NCBI GenBank assembly: GCA_031546825.1
Contig: JAVBJU010000005.1
Location: forward strand, 92,658-156,657
Length of the DNA stretch: 64,000 nucleotides
Reading direction: 5' to 3'
Origin: Hohaiivirga sp031546825
Lineage (GTDB): Bacteria; Pseudomonadota; Alphaproteobacteria; Rhizobiales; Beijerinckiaceae
Shown here: positions 23,940 to 33,059 of the stretch, piece by piece
Layout: each line of letters begins with the position of its first letter
Position numbering within the stretch: the stretch's first letter is position 1
Notes under the pieces: model-generated
Databases searched by the model: none
What the model was told of the DNA's origin: nothing
What the model saw: the letters and a program-made list of their open reading frames with translations, nothing else
Made by a program: the position numbers and the translations under genes

Positions 23940-25439
23940 ATGCTTCCCAAACCCCAATCAGCACTTCGGCCCAACACCTACGAATATGAAACCCAGCCGT
24001 TGGTGAAGCCGACCGGCTTCCGCGAATATGATGCGCGTTGGCTGTTCGAGAAAGAAATCAACCTGATGGGCGTGCAGGCGCTCGGCATGGGGCTCGGCAC
24101 GCTGATTCACGAAATGGGTGTGCGCCCCGATCTTGTCACCGGCCATGATTTCCGCGGTTATTCCGCCTCGATCAAATACGCCCTCATCTCTGGCATGATG
24201 GCCGCAGGCTTGCGCGTGAAGGATGTGGGCCTGGCCCTGTCGCCGATGGCCTATTTCGGCCAGTTCGCGCTCGACTGCCCGGCAGTTGCCATGGTCACGG
24301 CATCCCACAATGACAATGGCTGGACCGGGGTCAAGATGGGTGCAAACCGCCCCCTCACCTTCGGCCCCGATGAAATGGGCCGCCTGCGCGACATCGTGCT
24401 CAACGCTGAATTCAAGGAACGCGAAGGCGGCTCCTATGAGTTCGTCAAGGGCTTCCGCGAAGTCTATCTCGGCGATCTCACCAATCGGCCCAAGCTGAAG
24501 CGCAAGCTGAAAGTAGTTGCGGCGTGCGGCAACGGCACCGCTGGCGCTTTCGCCCCGCAGCTTCTCGAAGCCATCGGCTGTGAAGTCATTCCGCTGGATG
24601 TGGAGCTCGATCACTCCTTCCCGCGCTATAACCCGAACCCCGAAGACATGAAGATGCTGCACGCCATCGCCGACAAGGTGAAGGAAACCGGTGCCGATGT
24701 CGGCCTCGGCTTCGATGGCGACGGCGACCGTTGTGGTGTGGTCGATAACAAGGGCGACGAGATTTTCGCTGACAAGATCGGCGTGATGCTGGCCCGCGAT
24801 CTTTCCAAGCTGCACCCCAACGCCACCTTCGTGGTCGATGTGAAATCCACCGGCCTGTTCAACACCGATCCGGTACTGAAGGCACAGGGCGCGAAGACCG
24901 ATTACTGGAAAACCGGCCACTCCTACATTAAGCGCCGCGTCAATGACCTCAAGGCTTTGGCCGGCTTTGAAAAGTCCGGGCACTTCTTCTTCAACGCCCC
25001 GATCGGTCGCGGATACGACGACGGCCTCGTCACGGCGCTTGCGGTCTGCGACATGCTCGACCGCAACCCCGGCAAGTCGATGGCAGACCTCTATCACGAC
25101 GTTCCCAAGACCTGGGGCACGCCGACCATGGCCGCCCATTGCGACGACGAGATCAAGTATGATGTCGCCGACCGCATGGTGAAGCGCTTCATCGCCATGA
25201 AGGAAAAGGGCGAGCAACTCGCTGGCGGCATCATCGACAGCATCATCACCGTCAACGGCGTGCGCGTCACGGCAGCGGACGGTACCTGGGGTCTGGTCCG
25301 CGCCTCCTCGAACAAGCCCGAATTGGTGGTGGTGATCGAAAGCCCGGTTTCCGAAGCCCGGATGCGCGAGATGTTCAAGGCCGTCGACACCGTGCTGCGC
25401 GAGAACAAGGAAGTCGGCGCGTATAACCAGACGATCTGA
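23940..25439 (+). CDS. Phosphomannomutase/phosphoglucomutase
   Basis: 499-residue alpha-D-phosphohexomutase that interconverts 1- and 6-phosphates of mannose or glucose for polysaccharide precursors. The phosphoserine loop is VTASHNDNG, the metal loop GFDGDGDRCG, the sugar-specificity loop FEKSGHFFF, and the C-terminal phosphate loop RASSNKPE. ATG 23940 is used rather than GTG 23925. In Brucellaceae such enzymes supply mannose for LPS and beta-glucan-type glycans; which sugar is preferred here is not decidable. Single gene, followed by repeat copy B and a terminator. Confidence 0.92.
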   Translation: MLPKPQSALRPNTYEYETQPLVKPTGFREYDARWLFEKEINLMGVQALGMGLGTLIHEMGVRPDLVTGHDFRGYSASIKYALISGMMAAGLRVKDVGLALSPMAYFGQFALDCPAVAMVTASHNDNGWTGVKMGANRPLTFGPDEMGRLRDIVLNAEFKEREGGSYEFVKGFREVYLGDLTNRPKLKRKLKVVAACGNGTAGAFAPQLLEAIGCEVIPLDVELDHSFPRYNPNPEDMKMLHAIADKVKETGADVGLGFDGDGDRCGVVDNKGDEIFADKIGVMLARDLSKLHPNATFVVDVKSTGLFNTDPVLKAQGAKTDYWKTGHSYIKRRVNDLKALAGFEKSGHFFFNAPIGRGYDDGLVTALAVCDMLDRNPGKSMADLYHDVPKTWGTPTMAAHCDDEIKYDVADRMVKRFIAMKEKGEQLAGGIIDSIITVNGVRVTAADGTWGLVRASSNKPELVVVIESPVSEARMREMFKAVDTVLRENKEVGAYNQTI

Positions 25440-25458
25440 TTATCTGAAACGATTTCAC

Positions 25459-25561
25459 TGGAGTGAAGCGCGTTTAACATGAAACGCATTTCACTCCAGA
25501 TTCTTTGATCTCGTAACGCTTTGCGTTTAACCGGCGATCCACTTAAAACGTGCGTTACTCC
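25459..25561 (-). repeat. 103-bp palindromic repeat, copy B
   Basis: Reverse complement of copy A with about 8 differences; bounded by TGGAGTGAAG and GCGTTACTCC. With copy A it forms inverted repeats about 4.1 kb apart around the DASS gene, upp and the mutase gene. Confidence 0.8.
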
Positions 25562-25565
25562 AACG

Positions 25566-25594
25566 AAAAGGCCCGGACGCGTTCCGGGCCTTTT
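25566..25594 (+). terminator. Rho-independent terminator between the mutase and aminopeptidase genes
   Basis: 12-bp arms AAAAGGCCCGGA/TCCGGGCCTTTT with a short CG-rich loop, directly after repeat copy B. Confidence 0.8.
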
Positions 25595-25680
25595 GCATAC
25601 CAGCGGCGTGACAACGCACTTCCCGCCGCACCAGATTTCTGGCACAAACGCGCAGCCCCTTTCCCGAATGGACGAACATC

Positions 25681-27060
25681 ATGGCGCATCCCCTTCTCGC
25701 ATCTCCCGGCCTGCCCGCCCTGCCGATCTGGCTTGTGACTGAGGCCATGTGGCCGGAGGGGTGCGCCGATCTTCCGCCCGTTGCCAAAGCCTTCGCGCTG
25801 TCGCAAGACTTCAAGGCAAAGCCTGGCCGCCACTGCCTCGTGCCCGATGCCACCGGCAAGCTCGCAGGCGTATTGTTTGGCCTTGGAGACGGCAAGGCCC
25901 CGGATCCGTTTCTGTTCGGCAAATTGCCCGCGCTTCTGCCTGCCGGGCATTACCGCTTTGCCACGCCGCCCGCCAATCCGAAGCTGGCAACGCTCGCTTG
26001 GCTCATGGGCTCCTATGTGTTCGATCGCTACACCAAAAAGCCCGCGCGCGAGGCGAAACTCGTCGTACCGGAAGGCGTCGATGCCGAAGAGGTTTCTCGT
26101 CTCGGCAGCGCCACCGCCTGGGGCCGCGACCTCATCAACACCCCGACCAACGATCTCGGGCCGGATGGTATCGAAGCCGCGGCGCGCCAGCTTGCTGAAA
26201 AGCATGGCGCTACAATCTCCGTAATCGTGGCAGATGCGCTGCTTACCGAGAACTTCCCGATGATCCATGCGGTCGGGCGCGCATCCACTGTCGCTCCGCG
26301 CCTGATCGACATCACCTGGGGTAATCCTTCCGCGCCGCTGGTGACGCTTGTTGGCAAGGGAGTGGCCTTCGATACCGGCGGCCTCAATATTAAGCCCGGC
26401 TCATCAATGACGCTGATGAAAAAGGACATGGGCGGCGCGGCCACGGCGCTGGCTTGCGCCGATATGGTCATGGGCGCACGCTTGCCGGTGCGCCTGCGGG
26501 TGCTCATCCCCGCGGTTGAAAATGCGATTGCTGGCAACGCCTTTCGGCCCGGCGATATTTTGCCGAGCCGCAAGGGGCTCACCGTTGAAATCGACAATAC
26601 CGATGCCGAAGGCCGCTTGATCCTTGGCGATGCGCTCGCTTATGCCGATGAGGAAAAGCCGGAGTTGATCGTTGATTTCGCCACACTCACCGGCGCGGCC
26701 CGCGTGGCAGTCGGTCCCGACCTGCCGCCGTTCTATACTGATGACGAAACGCTCGCAGCCGACATTGCCCGTATCGGCATGGATGAGAATGACCCGGTAT
26801 GGCGTCTGCCCCTCTGGCAACCCTATGCGCCGTGGCTCGATTCCAAGGTTGCCGATATCAGCCACACCTCATCGCAAGCGTTCGCCGGTTCCGTGACAGC
26901 GGCCTTGTTTCTCAAACGTTTCGTAGAGAACGCAAAGGCCTATGTGCATTTTGATATCTATGGCTGGACGCCGATTGAGAAGCCTGCACGCCCGCAAGGC
27001 GGCGAAGTGCAAGCGGCCCGCCTCATTCATGGTTTGCTGACTGAACGCTACGGCAAATGA
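25681..27060 (+). CDS. Leucyl aminopeptidase family protein (M17)
   Basis: 459-residue cytosolic metallo-aminopeptidase that removes N-terminal residues from peptides. The metal and bicarbonate-binding elements are present: GKGVAFDTGGLNIKP, the signature NTDAEGRLILGDAL, and a Lys-rich KKDMGGAA between them. It is shorter in the N-terminal domain than PepA, as in the rhizobial second M17 paralogue. ATG 25681 follows the terminator region. It is a single gene, converging on the ghrA-like gene 20 bases away. Confidence 0.93.
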   Translation: MAHPLLASPGLPALPIWLVTEAMWPEGCADLPPVAKAFALSQDFKAKPGRHCLVPDATGKLAGVLFGLGDGKAPDPFLFGKLPALLPAGHYRFATPPANPKLATLAWLMGSYVFDRYTKKPAREAKLVVPEGVDAEEVSRLGSATAWGRDLINTPTNDLGPDGIEAAARQLAEKHGATISVIVADALLTENFPMIHAVGRASTVAPRLIDITWGNPSAPLVTLVGKGVAFDTGGLNIKPGSSMTLMKKDMGGAATALACADMVMGARLPVRLRVLIPAVENAIAGNAFRPGDILPSRKGLTVEIDNTDAEGRLILGDALAYADEEKPELIVDFATLTGAARVAVGPDLPPFYTDDETLAADIARIGMDENDPVWRLPLWQPYAPWLDSKVADISHTSSQAFAGSVTAALFLKRFVENAKAYVHFDIYGWTPIEKPARPQGGEVQAARLIHGLLTERYGK

Positions 27061-27080
27061 TGAGGACAAGCCAGGTCGGG

Positions 27081-28037
27081 TTAATAGCCTGCCTGGCGGT
27101 TCACACGCCCGGGTGCTTCCTCCCCCGCTTCAATCCGGCGGATTTGGTGAGCGATATAGTGGGCTGTTGCCACCGGATCACTCGACGCCGCATTGTGAGG
27201 CGTGACCGTCACGGCGGGGTGCGTCCATAAGGGCGAATTTTGCGAAAGCGGTTCGGTCTCGAAAACGTCAAGGGTTACGGCTTTCAACAGCCCCATATCC
27301 AGAGCATTGAGGATATCCGCTTCCACCTGCAAGCCACCACGCCCGGCATTGATGAGGACGGGCGCGCCCAATCGCCCATCGCGCGCCAACTTCTCAAATA
27401 AGGTCATGTTGAGAATGCCGCGCGTTGCATCTGTCAGCGGCAGAAGCGCCACGAGAATGTCGGTGCGCGCCAGAAAGGCATCAAACTGCTCGGCACCGGC
27501 AAAGACAGGCACCGGCGCATCGCTCTTTGCTGTTCGTGCCCAACCGGAAACGTCAAAACCAATTGCCGTAAGCTTTTTGGCGGCATCGCACCCCAGCACG
27601 CCCATTCCCATGATACCGACCCGCACATCGCCCGCGAGCGGTGCCACCCTGCCCACATTCCAGTTGCGGTCGCGCTGCTGGTGGTCGTAACGGCGCTGGT
27701 CGCGCAGATGCAGCAAGCAGTGCAGCAGCACATACTCGCTCATGCGAAAGGTGAGATCATTCTGCGCAACACGATATACCGCCACATCCGCAGGCAGGCG
27801 CTCATCTTGCCAAAGAGAATCGACCCCAGCCCCAAGCGAAAAAATCGCTTCCAGCGTCGGTAGATTAGCAATACTGCCGGGCTTATGACGCCAAGCCGCC
27901 ACATAAGAGATCATGCGCCTGTCGAAGGGCTCACCGGGGAAAACAACCTCGCGCTCTGGCATTTCACGGCGCAATGCAGCAGCTGTTTGCTGCACCCACG
28001 CATCGCTTTCGTTCGAAACGGCAAGAAGAATGTTCAT
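27081..28037 (-). CDS. ghrA: Glyoxylate/hydroxypyruvate reductase A-type dehydrogenase
   Basis: 318-residue D-2-hydroxyacid dehydrogenase that reduces glyoxylate or hydroxypyruvate with NAD(P)H. The nucleotide fold is GIMGMGVLG (about 138-146); the catalytic Arg, Glu and His lie in INAGRGG, DVFETEPL and TPHNAASSD. GhrA-like traits are the short N-terminal domain and FSLGAGVDSLW. It converges with the aminopeptidase gene and diverges from the ThiF-like gene, so it is monocistronic. Confidence 0.9.
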   Translation of the reverse strand: MNILLAVSNESDAWVQQTAAALRREMPEREVVFPGEPFDRRMISYVAAWRHKPGSIANLPTLEAIFSLGAGVDSLWQDERLPADVAVYRVAQNDLTFRMSEYVLLHCLLHLRDQRRYDHQQRDRNWNVGRVAPLAGDVRVGIMGMGVLGCDAAKKLTAIGFDVSGWARTAKSDAPVPVFAGAEQFDAFLARTDILVALLPLTDATRGILNMTLFEKLARDGRLGAPVLINAGRGGLQVEADILNALDMGLLKAVTLDVFETEPLSQNSPLWTHPAVTVTPHNAASSDPVATAHYIAHQIRRIEAGEEAPGRVNRQAGY

Positions 28038-28109
28038 GGATGAACTCCGGCACCTTCCATAACGGTTAGAATAGTCGCTATATCATATTATACCCGGCAA
28101 GGATGCCCC

Positions 28110-28904
28110 ATGACCCAGTCTCCCACTCCCCTCGATCCCACCGAAATCGAACGCTACGCGCGCCATCTCGTTCTGTCGGATGTTGGCGGCCCCGGCCAGT
28201 TGAAACTCAAGGCCGCGCGTGTCCTTGTGGTTGGTGCGGGCGGGCTCGGCTCGCCCATTTTGCAATACCTTGCCGCCGCTGGAATCGGCACCATTGGCAT
28301 CGTTGATGACGACCGGGTTTCCCTCTCCAACCTGCAACGCCAGATCATTCACAGCACGGAAGGCGTCGGCGGCCTGAAAACCGAGAGCGCAGCAGAGGCC
28401 ATCAAGCGCCTCAATCCCAATGTAACCGTTGAACAGCACCCATTACGTCTCACCGCCGAAAACGCCCGAGACATCATCGGTCGCTATGACATCGTCACCG
28501 ATGGCTGCGATAATTTCGAGACGCGCTATCTGGTGTCGGATACCTGCTTCCAGGAGAAGAAACCGCTGGTGACGGCAGCCCTTGGCCAGTTTGATGGCAG
28601 CCTCACCACACTGCGCCCGTTTGAGAAAGGCACGGACGGCAAGCCGAACCCGACATACCGTTGCCTTTTCCCCTCAGCCCCCAAACCCGGCACCATTCCC
28701 ACCTGCGCCACCGCAGGTATTCTCGGCGCACTCCCCGGCATTCTCGGCGCTATGGCGGCGATGGAAGTAATGCGCGAGATCGTTGGCTTCGGCGAGGGTC
28801 TGACGGGAAAGCTCATCATGGTCGATGCGCGTTCCATGCGCTTCGATACAATGCGCTACAAATGGAACCCCAACAACCCGCTGAACGGCACGCCCACACC
28901 ATGA
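28110..28904 (+). CDS. MoeB/ThiF-family E1-like adenylyltransferase lacking zinc cysteines
   Basis: 264-residue E1-like enzyme; family members adenylate the C-terminal Gly-Gly of MoaD or ThiS sulfur carriers. Rossmann motif GAGGLGSPI is at 42-50, and the ATP/Mg residues are in DDDRVSLSNLQRQ. The catalytic-loop region is GTIPTCATAG. Of the four zinc cysteines of E. coli MoeB only one remains (TYRC in place of CxxC, and NNPLNG in place of CxxC near the C-terminus). The missing sites are seen directly; loss of zinc is inferred. No moaD, moaE or thiS lies nearby, so the partner is unknown. Confidence 0.87.
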   Translation: MTQSPTPLDPTEIERYARHLVLSDVGGPGQLKLKAARVLVVGAGGLGSPILQYLAAAGIGTIGIVDDDRVSLSNLQRQIIHSTEGVGGLKTESAAEAIKRLNPNVTVEQHPLRLTAENARDIIGRYDIVTDGCDNFETRYLVSDTCFQEKKPLVTAALGQFDGSLTTLRPFEKGTDGKPNPTYRCLFPSAPKPGTIPTCATAGILGALPGILGAMAAMEVMREIVGFGEGLTGKLIMVDARSMRFDTMRYKWNPNNPLNGTPTP

Positions 28905-28934
28905 AAAAGCCGCCCGACATCATGACGGGCGGCT
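28903..28934 (-). terminator. Rho-independent terminator of pheT
   Basis: Minus-strand 9-bp arms AGCCGCCCG/CGGGCGGCT (28908-28934) followed by TTTTT. Ends the pheST transcript; the hairpin overlaps the last bases of the convergent ThiF-like gene area. Confidence 0.85.
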
Positions 28935-28966
28935 CGTGTTCCAGACAACCAAACAAGGCCGCTATT

Positions 28967-31387
28967 TTACCCGCGCAATGTCGCCCCGGTCTTTTTGCTT
29001 ACCTCGGCGACGATCTTGGCGGCGATGGTGTCGATCTCGACATCGGTCAAGGTCTTCTCCACCGGCTGAAGCGTGATGCCCACGGCAACCGACTTCTTGC
29101 CCTCGCCAACCCCTGCCCCCTCATAGAGGTCGAAGATATCAACGGCGGTCACCATCTGCCGTTCGGCGGCGATGACAGCTTTGACGATATCCTGGGCATT
29201 GACCTGCTGATCAACCACGAAAGCGAAATCGCGGGAAACCGGCTGGAAGTCAGACAGGGCGAGTTTCGGCTTGGCCTTGGTCGGACGGGCTTTCTGCGGG
29301 GGAAGCGCCGAGAGGTTGATCTCGAAGGCAACCGGGCTGCCCTTCACATCGAGCGCCTTGGCAATTTTCGGATGGATTTCGCCGAAAGCGCCTATCACCA
29401 CCTTGGGGCCAAACTGCAACGTGGCCGAGCGCCCCGGATGGAACCAAGCTGGACCGCCGGGGACAATCTGCAAACCACCAACCGGCACACCAAGCGCCGC
29501 AAGCAGGCCAATGGCATCGGCCTTTGCGTCAAAGGCATCAGCGGGCGTGGAACCATGCCAGGAGCGGCCCGCGGTCTCAGCCTTGGCGAGACCACGACGC
29601 ACGCCGGAGGCGTAGATCATCTGGCCTTCGGGCTGATCGCCATGGAACACCTGGCCCACTTCAAACAGCGCCAGATCACCAGCGCCTCGGTCGGCATTGC
29701 GTTGGGTCGCTTTTAACAGGCCGGGCAGCAGGTTCGGGCGCATATCGGAAAGTTCTGCGGCAATCGGGTTGGCAAGCTTCAACTCTTCTTTGCCGCCGCC
29801 GAACAGAGTGGCCTCGGCCTCGGAAATGAACGACCAGGTCACGGCTTCAACCAGCCCGCGTGTTGCCAGCGTGCGCCGCGCGAGACGGGTGCGCTTCTGG
29901 ATCGGGGTGAGAATCGGCTTCACCACCGTTGCCTCGATACGCGGCAGCGGCACCGGCGCAATCCGGTCAAGACCGGCAATGCGGGTGATTTCTTCGACAA
30001 TGTCGGCCTTGCCGTCGATATCCGGTCGCCAGCTTGGCACCGAGACTATCGCGCTTTTGTCATTGCCATCGACCGCGAAGCCGAGTTGCGCGAGAATCTG
30101 GCGCATCTCCGCCACTGGCATGTCGAGCGTCGTCAGACGCTTCACCTCAGCCCAAGGGAACTCGATTTCCTTCTTCGGCGCAGGAATGGCACCGGCCAGT
30201 GTGATCTCGCTCGCCTCACCGCCACACAGGTCCTGCACGAGCTTTGTGGCAAGCTCCAGACCCGGCAGACAGAAGGCCGGGTCGATACCGCGCTCAAAAC
30301 GATAGCGGGCGTCAGTGATGATGCCGAGCTTACGCCCCGACTGCGCGATGTTGAGCGGATCCCAAAGGGCCGATTCGATCAGCACATCGGTGGTGCTCTC
30401 ATCACAGCCCGAATGCTCGCCGCCCATGATGCCGCCGATGGATTCGATACCAGCCTCGTCGGCAATCACCACAGTGTTGGCCTCAAGCCGGTAATTGCGC
30501 TGGTCGAGCGCCATGATCTCTTCGCCGTCGCGGGCAACGCGCACAGTGAGATTACCCTTGACCTTGGCGGCATCGAAAACGTGCAGCGGACGACCGTGGT
30601 CGAAGGTCATGTAGTTGGTGATATCAACAAGGGCGTTAATCGGGCGCAGGCCAATGGCGCGCAGGCGCTTCTGCATCCATTCGGGCGACGGCCCGTTCTT
30701 GACGCCGCGCACGAGACGCAAGGCGAAAGCCGGGCAGAGATGTGCAACTGAGGGCGCAAAATCGAGCGCAACGGCGACCGGGTTCTTGAATTTACCCGGA
30801 ACCACCGGCAGCGCCTCGGTCTTCAACGTGCCGAGCCCGGCAGCAGCGAGATCGCGGGCAATACCACGGATCGACGTGCAATCGGGCCGGTTCGGCGTGA
30901 GCGATACGTCGATCACGGCGTCATCAAGCCCGGCATAGACCGCATAGGGCTCGCCCACGGGGGCGTCTTCCGGCAAGTCGATGATGCCATCGTGATCTTC
31001 GGAAAGCTCCAATTCCGCCGCCGAACACAACATGCCACGGCTTTCAACGCCGCGAATGGTGCCGATGCCGAGCGTGATATCCTTGCCCGGAATGTAGGTG
31101 CCGGGACCGGCGAACACGCTCTTCATGCCGGTGCGGGCGTTGGGCGCGCCACACACCACCTGGAGCGGGTTGCCATCACCGATATCGACCTTGCATACCC
31201 GGAGCCGGTCGGCATTGGGATGCTGCTCGGCAGAAATCACATGGGCGATAATATAGGGCGCGAGCAGCTTTGCCTTATCTTCAACCTCTTCGACCTCAAG
31301 GCCGATGGCGGTGAGCTTTTCGACAACCTCATCAAGCGAAGCGCTTGTGTCGAGATGGTCCTTGAGCCAGGAGAACGTGAATTTCAT
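28967..31387 (-). CDS. pheT: Phenylalanine--tRNA ligase subunit beta
   Basis: 806-residue beta subunit of the (alpha-beta)2 synthetase. Domain order: N-terminal tRNA-binding OB fold (about 39-150; QVVCGAPNARTGM), B3/B4 editing region (about 215-380; RFERGIDPAF), B5 DNA-binding-like domain, catalytic-like core (EAVTWSFIS) and C-terminal anticodon-binding FDX-ACB domain (about 710-805; VSRDFAFVVD). Full family length. It follows pheS by 11 bases and is closed by a terminator. Confidence 0.98.
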   Translation of the reverse strand: MKFTFSWLKDHLDTSASLDEVVEKLTAIGLEVEEVEDKAKLLAPYIIAHVISAEQHPNADRLRVCKVDIGDGNPLQVVCGAPNARTGMKSVFAGPGTYIPGKDITLGIGTIRGVESRGMLCSAAELELSEDHDGIIDLPEDAPVGEPYAVYAGLDDAVIDVSLTPNRPDCTSIRGIARDLAAAGLGTLKTEALPVVPGKFKNPVAVALDFAPSVAHLCPAFALRLVRGVKNGPSPEWMQKRLRAIGLRPINALVDITNYMTFDHGRPLHVFDAAKVKGNLTVRVARDGEEIMALDQRNYRLEANTVVIADEAGIESIGGIMGGEHSGCDESTTDVLIESALWDPLNIAQSGRKLGIITDARYRFERGIDPAFCLPGLELATKLVQDLCGGEASEITLAGAIPAPKKEIEFPWAEVKRLTTLDMPVAEMRQILAQLGFAVDGNDKSAIVSVPSWRPDIDGKADIVEEITRIAGLDRIAPVPLPRIEATVVKPILTPIQKRTRLARRTLATRGLVEAVTWSFISEAEATLFGGGKEELKLANPIAAELSDMRPNLLPGLLKATQRNADRGAGDLALFEVGQVFHGDQPEGQMIYASGVRRGLAKAETAGRSWHGSTPADAFDAKADAIGLLAALGVPVGGLQIVPGGPAWFHPGRSATLQFGPKVVIGAFGEIHPKIAKALDVKGSPVAFEINLSALPPQKARPTKAKPKLALSDFQPVSRDFAFVVDQQVNAQDIVKAVIAAERQMVTAVDIFDLYEGAGVGEGKKSVAVGITLQPVEKTLTDVEIDTIAAKIVAEVSKKTGATLRG

Positions 31388-31398
31388 GGTTTATCTCC

Positions 31399-32481
31399 TC
31401 AGCTCGACAGGCCGCCCAGAAGGCTCGGCAGATCGAGGGGGCGGAAGCCGTAATGATTAAGCCAGCGCGTGTCGGCATCGAAAAAGGCGCGCAGATCCGA
31501 CATGCCGTATTTCAGCATAGCTATGCGGTCGATGCCCATGCCCCAGGCAAAGCCTTGATATTCGTCCGGGTCAAGGTTGCAATTGCGCAGAACATTGGGG
31601 TGCCCCATGCCGCAGCCCAAAATCTCAAGCCAATCATCACCCTCGCCAAAGCGGATTTCGCCGCCCTTGCGCGAACACTGGATATCGACTTCAGCCGATG
31701 GCTCAGTGAACGGAAAGAACGAGGGGCGGAAGCGCATCTTAACGGAATCAACTTCGAAGAACGCCTTGCAGAACTCTTCCAGAATCCATTTGAGGTTCGC
31801 CATGTTCGCTCCCTTGTCGATGACAAGGCCCTCAACCTGGTGGAACATCGGGGTGTGGGTCTGGTCGGAATCATGGCGGTAGGTGCGGCCCGGAATGATC
31901 ACGCGGATCGGCGGCTGCTGGGTGAGCATTGTGCGGATCTGCACCGGGCTCGTATGGGTCCGCAGCACCTTGCGCTCGCCATTCGCGTCGGGGCGCATGA
32001 AGAAGGTGTCGTGCATTTCGCGGGCCGGATGGCCGACCGGGAAATTCAGCGCGGTGAAGTTGTAATGATCGCTTTCGATATCTGGCCCTTCGGCAACCGC
32101 AAAGCCCATATCGGCAAAGATGGCGGTGAGTTCATCCACCACCTGGCTGATCGGGTGAATACGACCGCGCGTTTCAGGGCCTTCCGGCAGGGGCAAGGTC
32201 ACATCAAGACGTTCAGATTGCAGGCGCACATTGAGCGCCGCATCGGCGAGCGTGTCCTTGCGGCTTGCGAGCGCCGCGGCAACCTTGTCGCGCAGACCGT
32301 TGATGAGCGGGCCTTTTTCCTTGCGCTCATCCGGTGTCATGGCACCAAGCGTTTTGAGCAATTCGGAAATGGAGCCCTTCTTGCCCAGCGCGGCAACACG
32401 CACGGCTTCAAGCGCAGGCTCATCGCTTGCGGCTTCGACATGCTTCAGAAGGTCGGCTTCGAGTTGTGAGAAATCTGTCAT
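31399..32481 (-). CDS. pheS: Phenylalanine--tRNA ligase subunit alpha
   Basis: 360-residue catalytic subunit. An N-terminal coiled-coil that binds tRNA (about 1-90) precedes the class II core with motif 2 HTSPVQIRTM and FHQVEGLVID, and motif 3 GFAWGMGIDRIAMLKYG. ATG 32481 gives the standard length. It lies 165 bases downstream of rplT; a terminator-like hairpin stands in the gap, so expression may depend on partial read-through or a promoter there. Confidence 0.98.
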   Translation of the reverse strand: MTDFSQLEADLLKHVEAASDEPALEAVRVAALGKKGSISELLKTLGAMTPDERKEKGPLINGLRDKVAAALASRKDTLADAALNVRLQSERLDVTLPLPEGPETRGRIHPISQVVDELTAIFADMGFAVAEGPDIESDHYNFTALNFPVGHPAREMHDTFFMRPDANGERKVLRTHTSPVQIRTMLTQQPPIRVIIPGRTYRHDSDQTHTPMFHQVEGLVIDKGANMANLKWILEEFCKAFFEVDSVKMRFRPSFFPFTEPSAEVDIQCSRKGGEIRFGEGDDWLEILGCGMGHPNVLRNCNLDPDEYQGFAWGMGIDRIAMLKYGMSDLRAFFDADTRWLNHYGFRPLDLPSLLGGLSS

Positions 32482-32550
32482 CGGTCCCTGATCCGTTCAG
32501 TCATTACCTGAATGGTATGCGGCGCGGGACCCGTCAAGCCATCCGGCCGC

Positions 32551-32575
32551 AAAAAAAGCGATGCATGGGCATCGC
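32551..32575 (-). terminator. Terminator-like hairpin between rplT and pheS
   Basis: Minus-strand arms GCGATGC/GCATCGC around CCAT, followed by TTTTTTT. Same orientation as both genes; may end rpmI-rplT or limit entry into pheST. No phenylalanine-rich leader peptide was found. Confidence 0.8.
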
Positions 32576-32603
32576 GTGCGGATGGTCTCGCTCAAGAGAG
32601 GGT

Positions 32604-32628
32604 GGCGAGGGATACGGAACCCCTCGCC
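32604..32628 (-). other. GC-rich stem-loop just after rplT
   Basis: Perfect 8-bp arms GGCGAGGG/CCCTCGCC with a 9-base loop, 19 bases after the rplT stop and upstream of the terminator hairpin. No T-run; may stabilise the ribosomal-protein mRNA. Confidence 0.5.
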
Positions 32629-32646
32629 CGGATAATTACAAAGCGC

Positions 32647-33012
32647 TTACGCGGCAGCCGGAAGAGCGGCCTTGGCCTTTTCCACATAGGCGGCGAACAC
32701 TGCCGGCTCATGGATGGCGATCTCGGACAGCACCTTGCGATCAATCGCGACACCCGCCTTGGCGAGACCGTCGATAAATCGCGAATAGACCATGCCGTGC
32801 TCACGCACAGCGGCGTTCAGACGCTGGATCCACAGAGCGCGGAATGTGCGCTTCTTGTTCTTGCGGTCGCGGTAGTTGTACTGCAACGCGCGATCAACAG
32901 CCGCCTTGGCGGTGCGGATCGTATTCTTGCGGCGGCCGTAAAAACCTTTAGCTGCCTTAAAAACCTTCTTGTGCTTGGCGTGACTGGTTACGCCCCGTTT
33001 AACGCGAGCCAT
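32647..33012 (-). CDS. rplT: 50S ribosomal protein L20
   Basis: 121-residue 23S rRNA-binding protein required early in 50S assembly. The basic N-terminal arm (MARVKRGVTSHAKHKKV, KGFYGRRKNT) and the globular part FIDGLAKAGVAIDRKVLSE are standard. In many bacteria L20 represses its own rpmI-rplT mRNA. It follows rpmI by 47 bases. infC, the usual first gene of this operon, is about 7.6 kb upstream. Confidence 0.98.
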   Translation of the reverse strand: MARVKRGVTSHAKHKKVFKAAKGFYGRRKNTIRTAKAAVDRALQYNYRDRKNKKRTFRALWIQRLNAAVREHGMVYSRFIDGLAKAGVAIDRKVLSEIAIHEPAVFAAYVEKAKAALPAAA

Positions 33013-33059
33013 ATTCGAGCTCCTTCAAAATCAGTATTGCGGATGGGATGGGACGTGCT

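Noticed and set aside
23958..25217. 419-residue open frame antisense to the phosphohexomutase gene
   Set aside because: High-GC shadow frame; sense strand encodes all mutase motifs.
32482..32646. Phenylalanine attenuation leader before pheS
   Set aside because: No short frame rich in Phe codons and no alternative anti-terminator pairing seen.
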